From Lachnospiraceae bacterium UBA3282 (lineage in GTDB: Bacteria; Bacillota; Clostridia; Lachnospirales; Lachnospiraceae): 11,497 nt of DNA. The position numbers and the translations under genes are program-made. The notes under the pieces are model-generated. The model was not told the DNA's origin. It saw only the letters and a program-made list of their open reading frames with translations, and did not search any database. The DNA lies in assembly GCA_002361735.1 (NCBI GenBank), contig DETS01000073.1, positions 1 to 11,497 on the forward strand, written 5' to 3'. Within the stretch, counting starts at the first letter, position 1. Every line of letters starts with the position of its first letter. Shown piece after piece: positions 1-6,744 of this stretch.

Positions 1-12
1 ACTCAAATTGCC

Positions 13-49
13 GATTGAAAAATCAGTGCATCAGCATGATTTTTCAATC
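13..49. repeat. 13-bp perfect inverted repeat with 11-nt loop
   Basis: GATTGAAAAATCA at 13-25 is exactly complementary to TGATTTTTCAATC at 37-49, so either strand could fold into a hairpin. The stem is AT-rich and is not followed by a separate T-run, so it is not a textbook intrinsic terminator. It lies about 125 nt past the stop of the last minus-strand gene, so a weak terminator for that operon or a protein-binding dyad are both possible. The rest of 1-173 holds no convincing gene. An AGGAGG on the minus strand (about 53-58) leads only into a 14-codon frame starting with TTG. Confidence 0.55.
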
Positions 50-173
50 TATCCTCCTGTCAACATAAACTCATGATTTCCTGTCCTTTTCTTTTATCGG
101 CAAAAACGCGGGAAAAAGGAAGAAGGATTGTTGCATGAGGACAAATAGCGGTAATGACTGGACATCAAAGGAA

Positions 174-1184
174 TTATAAATTCTTTTCCAAAAAGGCAAA
201 CATCTCAAGGCTCCATTTCCATGCCGAATTGTCATAGGCAAGCCCGCAGCCGTGCCCTCCCGTCGGATAATAGAGACATTCGTGGGCAACGCCCATTTCC
301 TTTAGTCTGTTTTCCAGCTTTTTCGTATTTTCAGGCGGGACACAGTCATCGTCCATGCACGCCCAGGCAAAGGTCGGCGGATAATCCGCTTTAATGAGGT
401 TTTCCACGGAAAATTCTTTTCGCAGCGCCTCGTCATCCTTGCCAAAAAGCGCCAAAAAGCTGCCCTCATGCGCAACCCCTTTTTCAAAGCTGATCACCGG
501 ATAGCCCAGAACCACCGCATTCGGTTTTCCTTCCGGCAGAAGTTTTTCTGCCAGCGCCGCGGACGACGCGCATAAATGTCCTCCTGCCGAAAAGCCCACG
601 ATACCGATGCGGTCGGGATCGACCTGATATTTCGCGGCATTTTCCCTGACATAGCGGATGCTGTGAAGCAGATCCATCTGCGGATCGGGATAACGCGACG
701 GCGCCACTCTGTAACGAATCATAAAAGTAACATAACCCTTCTGCTCCGCTGCCGTCTGGATGGGCGTGCCTTCATTCTGAAAACTGACAAATTCATAGGC
801 GCCGCCCGGACAGATAATCAGCGCGGGTTTTCTTTCCTCCGTTTTTGCCAAGGGCGGCGGCGTAACGAGATAGGTCCGATCCCCGCCCTGTAAGACTTCT
901 CCTTCGATCGGCTCCCACGCCTTCCAGTCATGCAAATGCAGGCACTGTCTTTTCCCTGACCGGATCTCCAAGATCAGATTCGCCGTATCGACCAACTGCT
1001 CCGCAAGTCCAAGCAGATTGGTTCCCCACGGGGTCTGACCTCTGAAAGCGGAAAGCCGCAGCGGTTCTTCCCACAGTTCTTTCGGAAACAAATCGAACTG
1101 ATCTTCCGCAAAGAAAAACGGAATCCACTTTTTCATACCCGGTGCGGATAATATATCTGTTAATGAATTGTTTGTGGTAAACAT
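174..1184 (-). CDS. alpha/beta hydrolase, BD-FAE / esterase-lipase type
   Basis: A 336-residue serine hydrolase of the alpha/beta fold, probably a cytoplasmic carboxylesterase or deacetylase acting on small esters; the substrate cannot be read from sequence. The oxyanion-hole segment CPGGAY lies at about 125-130. The nucleophile elbow GFSAGG places the catalytic serine near residue 199. An acidic residue follows in MDDDCVPPENT (about 278-281), and the catalytic histidine is in TGGHGCG (about 311). All three triad elements are present in the right order and no signal peptide is seen. The first 110 or so residues are an extra N-terminal region that I do not recognise. The ATG is supported by AAAGGAGGGG five bases upstream. 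The gene starts 16 nt after the stop of the MutS-like gene, so it is the last gene of the operon and may be translationally coupled. It looks intact. Confidence 0.9.
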   Translation of the reverse strand: MFTTNNSLTDILSAPGMKKWIPFFFAEDQFDLFPKELWEEPLRLSAFRGQTPWGTNLLGLAEQLVDTANLILEIRSGKRQCLHLHDWKAWEPIEGEVLQGGDRTYLVTPPPLAKTEERKPALIICPGGAYEFVSFQNEGTPIQTAAEQKGYVTFMIRYRVAPSRYPDPQMDLLHSIRYVRENAAKYQVDPDRIGIVGFSAGGHLCASSAALAEKLLPEGKPNAVVLGYPVISFEKGVAHEGSFLALFGKDDEALRKEFSVENLIKADYPPTFAWACMDDDCVPPENTKKLENRLKEMGVAHECLYYPTGGHGCGLAYDNSAWKWSLEMFAFLEKNL

Positions 1185-1200
1185 GCGAACCCCTCCTTTA

Positions 1201-2375
1201 TCATCCTTTTACTTCTTTATGTCCCACCAGCATCTCATATGTCACCCCGTATTTCTCCGCGATATCCCCCGCATAGGACATCCCCTCCGGCGGCGCGATC
1301 TCGATTTTGAAAGAGCGGTTGCCGCCATCGGCTTTAACGATCAGCGAAAACGTCTCATTGAGAAGCAGCAGACTGTTTTCCGTACTGTCGGCATAAAGTT
1401 CGCGAAACCGCTGACACTCCTCCCCCAGACGCCCGAGATCCAGCGTCTTGTCCTCGTCCGCGGGAAAATGGGTATAAATACAGTCAACGGGATGGAAGAT
1501 AAAAGAATCCGCCGGCACAAAAATGCCGCCCTGCGCCAAGGAAAACAACAGCCCTGCCGCCTGCGTGACGGTCGTCTTTCCGCCGCGGTTTGCACCTGTC
1601 AGCACATAGCCGCTCAGTTTTTTGATATACGCCGCAAAGCGGACATAATAGATAAATTCCGGGATCAAATCTGTGATATCCGTAATGGTAAGGGACACAT
1701 ATTGATCCAAAGTGCTTTTCAGTTTTTTTCACAGAAATTGCCAAGAATGTTTGACTTGGTAAAGTACTTATTATTGATGGAGATCAAGCCGATGCCGTCC
1801 GCTTCAAACCGATCGTTTAAGTTGATGCCCACCGTAACACTCCGCAGATCCGTCGTCGCCGCCCGCAGCGATTCGATATCCTTTTTTAACTCCGAGAAAC
1901 CGTTGTCATGATATAAGTCGTCGATATATGCCTTGAGACAAAACAGCCCCTCCGAATGCACCTCTGCATCCGACAGACTCTTGTAAATAGCTTCCACACA
2001 CTGAATATAATCCTTCAGTTCATCCAGCCGGTGCATGAGGTCCCACACGCCTTTTGTATCCTCATGCGCCCTGCCGATGCTTCCGTAATCGCGCAGAAAA
2101 TTGATCTGATCCAAAATGCGCAGTATCTCGTCGCACATCGCTTCCTTTTGATAGATATCCGCAAACACGTCGCTCCGATACTGCGTCACCGCAGGGTCGT
2201 CCGTCATTTTGGAAAGAATGGATAAGAAAAGCGCCTGCTCCTGCTTTTTGTCCGTGATCTGCGCACAGAGATAATCCAGTCCCAGATCATGGACCGTGGC
2301 ATCCGATAATGCTTTATAATGCGGCGCACAGGCAGGCGGCGTCAATAAACTGATGGTTCCTTTCTTTTGATTCAT
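1201..2375 (-). pseudogene. MutS-like ATPase with frame break and internal gaps
   Basis: Two adjacent frames together resemble a MutS-related ABC-type ATPase. The 5' frame starts at ATG 2375 (GACGGAGGAAATACC directly upstream) and encodes 218 mostly helical residues, like the MutS core and lever, ending in ...NFCEKN at a TGA (1719-1721). The minus-one frame continues with KKLKSTLDQYVSLTITDIT and runs to a TGA at 1201. It carries a Walker A TGANRGGKTT, a Walker B-like LLLLNETFS and a C-terminal APPEGMSYAGDIAEKYGV. MutS proteins normally have the TS-rich signature loop, a helix and the His-containing switch between Walker B and the C-terminus. Here NETFS runs directly into LIVKADGG, so that stretch (roughly 50 residues) is absent. 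Another gap seems likely just before Walker A (AAYIKKLSGYVLTGAN). A joined product would have about 391 residues, short for this kind of protein as I remember it. ATPase activity is unlikely. It sits between the FAD reductase and the hydrolase. Confidence 0.75.
1722..1728 (-). other. A_AAA_AAC slippery heptamer before TGA
   Basis: In the 5' frame of the MutS-like gene the codons read GAA AAA AAC TGA, which contains the classical minus-one slippery heptamer A_AAA_AAC followed at once by a stop. A minus-one slip would continue CTG AAA AGC ACT, which is exactly the frame carrying the ATPase domain. I see no internal Shine-Dalgarno sequence upstream and no strong downstream stem-loop. Loss of one A from an A8 tract, or a larger deletion ending in the tract, explains the break equally well. 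Confidence 0.4.
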
Positions 2376-2398
2376 GGTATTTCCTCCGTCTTCTATCT

Positions 2399-3493
2399 CT
2401 ATGCCATCTCCGAAAATGTATCCGCCATTCCCCCGACAAGGCTCCACTGCCGCGTCATATAGGCTTGCAGTTCTTCCGTACGTTTCCTGTAAGCTTCTCT
2501 GACCGATTCGGGATCATCGAAATGCTCCATGAGCGCGCAGGCGGCGCAGTACCCGCTCTCCATCCCGGCGGAAATGCCTTCGCCCATCGGGTTTAAGAAC
2601 CCGGCAATTTCCCCGGCAAACAGAATGCGTCCCACACCGTGATCCACATGGCAGCCCGGACGAATGTGCGGCATCAGCCATTTTTCTTCTTTTGTCTGCC
2701 TGTCGATGTGCAGATGATGTTTTTCTTTCATATAATCAATAAATCGATTATAATAATTTGTTATTACATCCATATCTTTCACAGACACGCCAAGCACCAG
2801 CAAATCGTCCTTTACATTGAACCAGGCATCGTACTGCGAAAGCTCCGGCTGTAAATATGCATAAAAGTAATGCGGGTCCAGATCGATGCTGCCCTCGTTG
2901 AAGGTCTGAAATGTCGTTATGTATCCCGACTCCTCCGTCGGATTCTCTGCAATTTGATTAGCATCCCGCGCAATCATCCGTCTTTTCGACGCTGGCGGAA
3001 TCTGCCCGAATATCTGCCGCTTCAATGTCCCGACAACACCCTCGCAGTCGATGACATACTTTGCACATTCCGTAACACTGTCCTCCCCGCGCAGGCTGAC
3101 CTCCACAAAGCCGTCCTTTTCCGTACAGGCAAGTGCCGTCACACCGTCCTTCACTTCTGCGCCGCTCTCCTTTGCTTTCTTTGCCAGCCAGCCGTCAAAA
3201 TGACTGCGCCAGACGTTAAGCCCCTCCTGCTCGAAGCGGTATTCCTTTCCTTTATCATCCGTAAAGACCATGCCCCGGTTCTGCGTCGGGGTACACGTAG
3301 CCGACGCGGGTACTGCTTCCCCGAAATAAGTTTTTACAAGGTCCATCGACTTTTTGATTAAGACGCCGGAACATGACTTGTACCTTGGCATTTTGCACTT
3401 TTCTGCCAAAAGAACCTTCCGTCCTTTTTCTGCTAACATTTTGGCTGCCGTGCAGCCCGCAGGTCCCGCGCCGACCACGATTGCGTCGTACAT
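2399..3493 (-). CDS. FAD-dependent oxidoreductase, geranylgeranyl reductase / FixC type
   Basis: A 364-residue flavoprotein of the geranylgeranyl-reductase group, which saturates isoprenoid double bonds or carries out related FAD/NAD(P)H redox chemistry. Its substrate here is unknown. The N-terminal dinucleotide motif VGAGPAGCTAAKML (GxGxxG, residues 8-13) starts the FAD fold. PRYKSCSGVLIKK (about 36-48) matches the conserved segment after the first Rossmann unit. DCEGVVGTLKR (about 149-159) is the middle FAD-contact motif. RILFAGEIAGFLNPMGEGI (about 289-307) is the second FAD-binding motif, with GE where GD is usual. No membrane segment or signal peptide is visible. The length is normal. The ATG has an AAAGGATG-type site about 10 nt upstream. 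It ends at TAG 24 nt before the MutS-like start and so lies in the same operon. It appears intact, unlike the genes on either side. Confidence 0.88.
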   Translation of the reverse strand: MYDAIVVGAGPAGCTAAKMLAEKGRKVLLAEKCKMPRYKSCSGVLIKKSMDLVKTYFGEAVPASATCTPTQNRGMVFTDDKGKEYRFEQEGLNVWRSHFDGWLAKKAKESGAEVKDGVTALACTEKDGFVEVSLRGEDSVTECAKYVIDCEGVVGTLKRQIFGQIPPASKRRMIARDANQIAENPTEESGYITTFQTFNEGSIDLDPHYFYAYLQPELSQYDAWFNVKDDLLVLGVSVKDMDVITNYYNRFIDYMKEKHHLHIDRQTKEEKWLMPHIRPGCHVDHGVGRILFAGEIAGFLNPMGEGISAGMESGYCAACALMEHFDDPESVREAYRKRTEELQAYMTRQWSLVGGMADTFSEMA

Positions 3494-3544
3494 CCGTATA
3501 TCATCCTTTCCGCCCGGTCACTCCAAAAGCCCCGTTGCGCATCC

Positions 3545-3553
3545 ATCTTATCA
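3545..3553 (-). promoter_or_regulatory. possible extended -10 promoter before FAD reductase
   Basis: The 92-nt gap between the radical SAM remnant and the FAD reductase contains TGATAAGAT on the minus strand, which fits an extended -10 (TGnTAAGAT). I find no good -35 hexamer 16-18 nt upstream. If real, it would let the reductase and downstream genes be expressed independently of the Memo gene. This is a weak call. Confidence 0.22.
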
Positions 3554-3585
3554 CAATTTCCACCGTAAAGCGATACCGCCGAGGG

Positions 3586-4101
3586 TCACACATTCCCCAC
3601 ATACACCTTCTCCAGATACTCCTCCGCGATTCCCGCCAGGCGGTACAGCAGCTCCACATCCGTCGCCTTCCTGTCCCTCATATGGTAGCGCGGAAAAAAG
3701 CGGGTGATATGAAGCGGGATCGTCGGACGCAAAGCAGCGATCCACTTTGCCTGCGCCTCCATGTCCTCAGGCGCATCGTTTTCCCCCGGCACGATGATCG
3801 TCGTCAGTTCCACATGGCAGCGTTTCAAGCACCGTAAGCGACGCCGTGCCGTTTGATACGAGAACATTACACATCCCGTATTCCCGCACCAGCTGCGCCG
3901 TATCGCGGACAAACTCCCAGCCCGCCAATGGCTCGTTATAAGTATAGGCAATTCCGATATTTCCTGCCTGTTTCTGTTCCTTCCACATCAGCGCCAGATC
4001 CGCAAGCTGCCTTGGAGAGACCTGCTCTGCGTCAAGTCCCCTTCCGTCTGTCATGGAAATCTCGTGATTCTGGCAGAAAGGACAGCGGAGAATGCCGCAT
4101 T
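3586..4101 (-). pseudogene. AmmeMemoRadiSam-system radical SAM enzyme, broken
   Basis: This is the remnant of the radical SAM enzyme that accompanies Memo and AMMECR1 proteins in many bacteria and archaea; its reaction is not known to me. The first frame, starting right after the Memo-AMMECR1 stop, reads KCGILRCPFCQNHEISMTDG and then NIGIAYTYNEPLAGW and LVSNGTASLTVLETL. It includes the RCPFCQN part of the 4Fe-4S site. At about 3815-3830 the homology jumps to another frame, RCHVELTTIIVPGEND, and runs through LHITRFFPRYHMRDR to ...YVGNV and a TGA at 3586. From memory of the family, the N-terminal 60-70 residues and roughly 50 residues of the barrel between the halves are missing. The cluster spacing is Cx4CxxC instead of CxxxCxxC. 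No ATG, GTG or TTG lies in frame between an upstream TGA and the cluster; the first ATG (4054) comes after it. The gene cannot make a working enzyme as written. Confidence 0.82.
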
Positions 4102-5487
4102 TTAGTGATGCCGTATCACTTCAAACCGTTCCAGTTCCACTTTCTCGTAATCCCGGATTCCCGCCTTCTGCTTCGCGATGGCGATCTGCTCCTCCACCGT
4201 TTCCACGCCCTCCAGATTCGGCAAAAGCAGCCCGCGTCTTCCGTCCCTTGTCACGATGACGCCGTACCGCTTTACATCCAGCTCCTCCGGTGAAGAAATC
4301 TTCTCCGTCTCCCCCAGCACGTCAACACTGATTGAAAGGCGGTCCACCTCCCAATCTTCCACAGGCGAGAATCTGGTGTCCTGCGAGCAGGCGCTGACGG
4401 CATTGTGCATGATCTCCTCCGCAAGCGATCCCCTGACCGCCCGAATGGTGCCGATACAGCCTCTGAGCCTTCCGTCTTCCTTCAGGGATACAAACGCGCC
4501 AGCCCTGTTTTGATAGAGTTCCCGCGGCAGATCCTGCGGCATCTCGGGTAACTTTCCGGTCTTCACAAACGCCTCAACGGTATACCGCGCCAGCCTGACG
4601 TAAGCATCTTCCTTCTCCCGTTTGGCAAGAAGCTCCCGCCGCTCCTTCTCCTCATACTGCTCCAAAAAATTCCGTGTCTCGTCCTTTCCGCAGGGGAAAC
4701 AGGTACAGACACCGTACCCCACCCCGAAAGGTCCCTCATAGGAAAGCTGCTTCGCCTCCACATCGATTCTGTCAAATGCGCCCGCCATAATGGTAAAGGA
4801 GCGATGCCCGCACTCCGCCGCTTTTTCACAAAAATCTTCCGAAAACGCAAACAGTTCCCCAAACGCACCCCTGCTCATCACATCCATGATCCGCGCATCG
4901 TAGGCAGGCCCCTCCTGCTGATAACCGTAAGGGCCGTCCTCCTTCAGCCTGTGAGACAAGTCGCCGCTGGCGATGACTACCGTATTTCGTCCAATGTTTT
5001 CGGCAACCGCTTTGATGCACTGTCCCAGACGGTAATGCGCTGTCAGCGGGAAACCCGACAGTCCAATCCTTACCAGACGGTATCCCGTCCAATATTGATT
5101 GACAAAATATAGGGGCACCATCGTTCCGTGATCGAGCTTTTTCTCCCGCTCTCCCATCGTCCCCGCCTCTAAACGGGCTTCCGCCGCAGCCTCGCACAAC
5201 GCATGAACAAATTCCGTATCATAGGAGACTTCCATCGAAACCTGTCCGGCACGGAACTGTCCGAAATCGCCCCTTGCGCCCTGCCCGGGCGAGATATGAA
5301 AATAGTCCGCATACATGATCTGGTGCGGGGACAAAAGCACGATCGTCTCCGGTCGCAGGCGGCCGATCTCTTCCGCTGCCTGTTGGTATGCGTCTATCGT
5401 CTGTTGTATTTTCTTTTCCTCACCACCGCCTATTTCAGGTATGATGAGCGGCGGGTGCGGGAACATGAAGCCTGCTGAAATTCCCAT
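4102..5487 (-). CDS. AmmeMemoRadiSam system Memo-AMMECR1 fusion protein
   Basis: A 461-residue two-domain protein, apparently full length. Residues 1 to about 265 form a Memo / class III extradiol-dioxygenase-like (LigB fold) domain. Conserved histidine motifs are FPHPP (H11), LLSPHQ (H55), LDHGTMVPL (H120) and ASGDLSHRL (H179), the positions expected to form the metal site. Residues from about 285 to the end form an AMMECR1 domain with its hallmark LRGCIGT (about 341-347), DTRFSPV and LLPNLEGVETVEEQ. In this system the two domains may be separate or fused and occur with a radical SAM enzyme. A cofactor or redox-chemistry role has been proposed, but I know of no settled substrate. The ATG is backed by AGGAGG six bases upstream. 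The stop TAA (4102-4104) directly abuts the radical SAM remnant, as in an operon. No export signal is seen, so it is probably cytoplasmic. The partner enzyme is broken here. Confidence 0.93.
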   Translation of the reverse strand: MGISAGFMFPHPPLIIPEIGGGEEKKIQQTIDAYQQAAEEIGRLRPETIVLLSPHQIMYADYFHISPGQGARGDFGQFRAGQVSMEVSYDTEFVHALCEAAAEARLEAGTMGEREKKLDHGTMVPLYFVNQYWTGYRLVRIGLSGFPLTAHYRLGQCIKAVAENIGRNTVVIASGDLSHRLKEDGPYGYQQEGPAYDARIMDVMSRGAFGELFAFSEDFCEKAAECGHRSFTIMAGAFDRIDVEAKQLSYEGPFGVGYGVCTCFPCGKDETRNFLEQYEEKERRELLAKREKEDAYVRLARYTVEAFVKTGKLPEMPQDLPRELYQNRAGAFVSLKEDGRLRGCIGTIRAVRGSLAEEIMHNAVSACSQDTRFSPVEDWEVDRLSISVDVLGETEKISSPEELDVKRYGVIVTRDGRRGLLLPNLEGVETVEEQIAIAKQKAGIRDYEKVELERFEVIRHH

Positions 5488-5497
5488 GGTAAGCCTC

Positions 5498-5766
5498 CTA
5501 CTGTGTGTCAGACTGTCTGCAAAAGTCCCTTGTCCTTTGCATCACATCCCACAAATTCTCAATATTTTTCAAAGTATCATCACATTCAAGAGAATGATTG
5601 CAGCCTTCATATACCGTGATGGGAATCTGCCTTTCCTTTGCAAGGCGGATGATCTCCTCCGTGTCGCTCCACGGATCCGCCGTGCCGATAAAGGCGATTG
5701 CCTGCTTCGGTGCAAACTGAAAGGTCTGTGCCAGAGGCGTATACAGGACATGCCTTGCTCTGCTTA
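5498..5766 (-). pseudogene. C-terminal half of an alpha/beta hydrolase
   Basis: About 85 residues resemble the C-terminal half of a small alpha/beta hydrolase of the dienelactone-hydrolase-like kind. RHVLYTPLAQTF leads into IAFIGTADPWSDTEEI, holding the probable catalytic aspartate, and ITVYEGCNHSLECDD, holding the probable catalytic histidine. The N-terminal half with the GxSxG nucleophile is missing. The homology begins at about the methyltransferase stop codon (5764-5766). The frame remains open upstream to a TTG at 5806, but those residues overlap the methyltransferase gene, do not look like a hydrolase and have no ribosome binding site. It therefore looks like a 5' deletion that joined the remnant to the methyltransferase. 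It ends 10 nt before the Memo gene. A functional product is unlikely. Confidence 0.65.
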
Positions 5767-6699
5767 ATCCATACTTCTCTGCAACGCATTGGTATTTCTT
5801 TCCCAAAAAACACCGTCCGCATATCCCTGTATCGTCCTATCGGACTCCGCCATTTCCAGTCGCTTCTCCGCCCAGACACAGTATTGCTCATTCTGTTCGA
5901 TACCAATGTAATGTCTGCCCAATTTTTTCGCCGCAACAGATGTAGACCCCGATCCCAAGAAGGGGTCTAATATCACATCTCCGGGATCGGAGCTTGCGAG
6001 AATCAATTTGGCGAGCAGCTTTTCCGGTTTTTGTGTGGGGTGCGCCGTGTTCTCCGGCATCGACCAATAAGGAATCGAAATATCATCCCAAAAGTTTGAC
6101 GGATATGTGTTTCTGAAGTTTCCCTGCTCTGTTTCTTCCCAATCTTTCGGTTTACCGTCCACCTTATAGGGCGCCATGACCTTTCTTCTTATCTTTACAT
6201 CTTCCACATGAAAGGTATAGGTCTTTGAATTGGTTGCAAACCAAATATCTTCCATGCCATTTTTCCAATTGGAAAGGGCACCCCTTCCTTTTTCTCTCTG
6301 CCATGTAATGCGATTCTGTACATAAAAATACCTTTTTAACACCTTAGCAATTGCCGCCCCTGACTGCCAGTCACAGCACACGTAAATCGTGGCATTTTCC
6401 TTTAAAAGCGGGATCGCCAGCGATATCCACTTTTCTGTATACTCTTCATACATTTCGTCCGAAGTTTTTTTGAATTGATTGCCATGAAAATCCTTATCCA
6501 AGTTGTATGGCGGATCCACGATCAACAGGTCTACCGAATGTTCCGGCAGCATACTTAATGTTGCAAAAGTATCCCCTATTATTGTCTTATCCAGCACTTC
6601 TTCCAATGTTTTTTTCTCTGAAATGCGCAAGCACCTATCCAGATATTCTTTTCCCTCTTCCACGCTCATGTCAATTGTTTTGTTGCGATCCGCCTTCAT
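5764..6699 (-). CDS. DNA methyltransferase, beta class (N6-adenine or N4-cytosine)
   Basis: A 311-residue S-adenosylmethionine-dependent DNA methyltransferase. The catalytic motif IV VDPPYNL (DPPY at 62-65) precedes the specificity region. Motif X-like TAHPTQKPEKLL (about 218-229) and the AdoMet-binding motif I LDPFLGSGST (about 244-253) come last, followed by YIGIEQNEQY. The order IV, target recognition, X, I is that of the beta class. The DPPY form is most often adenine-N6 specific, but N4-cytosine cannot be excluded. The recognition sequence cannot be read. Length and motifs are complete. AAAGG seven bases upstream supports the ATG at 6699, 45 nt after the kinase remnant stop. No restriction endonuclease is visible in the window, so it is either an orphan enzyme or a survivor of a restriction-modification locus. 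An A7 tract (6465-6471) lies inside the gene. The extreme C-terminus may have been altered by the junction with the hydrolase remnant. Confidence 0.92.
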   Translation of the reverse strand: MKADRNKTIDMSVEEGKEYLDRCLRISEKKTLEEVLDKTIIGDTFATLSMLPEHSVDLLIVDPPYNLDKDFHGNQFKKTSDEMYEEYTEKWISLAIPLLKENATIYVCCDWQSGAAIAKVLKRYFYVQNRITWQREKGRGALSNWKNGMEDIWFATNSKTYTFHVEDVKIRRKVMAPYKVDGKPKDWEETEQGNFRNTYPSNFWDDISIPYWSMPENTAHPTQKPEKLLAKLILASSDPGDVILDPFLGSGSTSVAAKKLGRHYIGIEQNEQYCVWAEKRLEMAESDRTIQGYADGVFWERNTNALQRSMD

Positions 6700-6744
6700 G
6701 CCGTAACCTTTCTAAGATACTTTCTTACTCACCTTACGGTAAAG

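Noticed and set aside
50..75. Small gene after an AGGAGG at the left edge (minus strand)
   Set aside because: The only frame after the site begins with TTG and stops after 14 codons; it could be the wreck of a further gene but cannot be supported within the window.
1168..1911. 247-codon plus-strand open frame
   Set aside because: It lies antisense to the MutS-like gene, its translation looks like no protein family, and it has no ribosome binding site; the minus strand carries clear ATPase motifs.
3815..3835. Programmed frameshift in the radical SAM gene
   Set aside because: The two frames are joined at GAAACGCTG without a slippery heptamer, and roughly 50 expected residues are missing, so a deletion is the better explanation.
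2639..3837. Plus-strand open frames opposite the FAD reductase and the radical SAM remnant
   Set aside because: They are antisense to well-supported protein motifs and have no convincing start signals.
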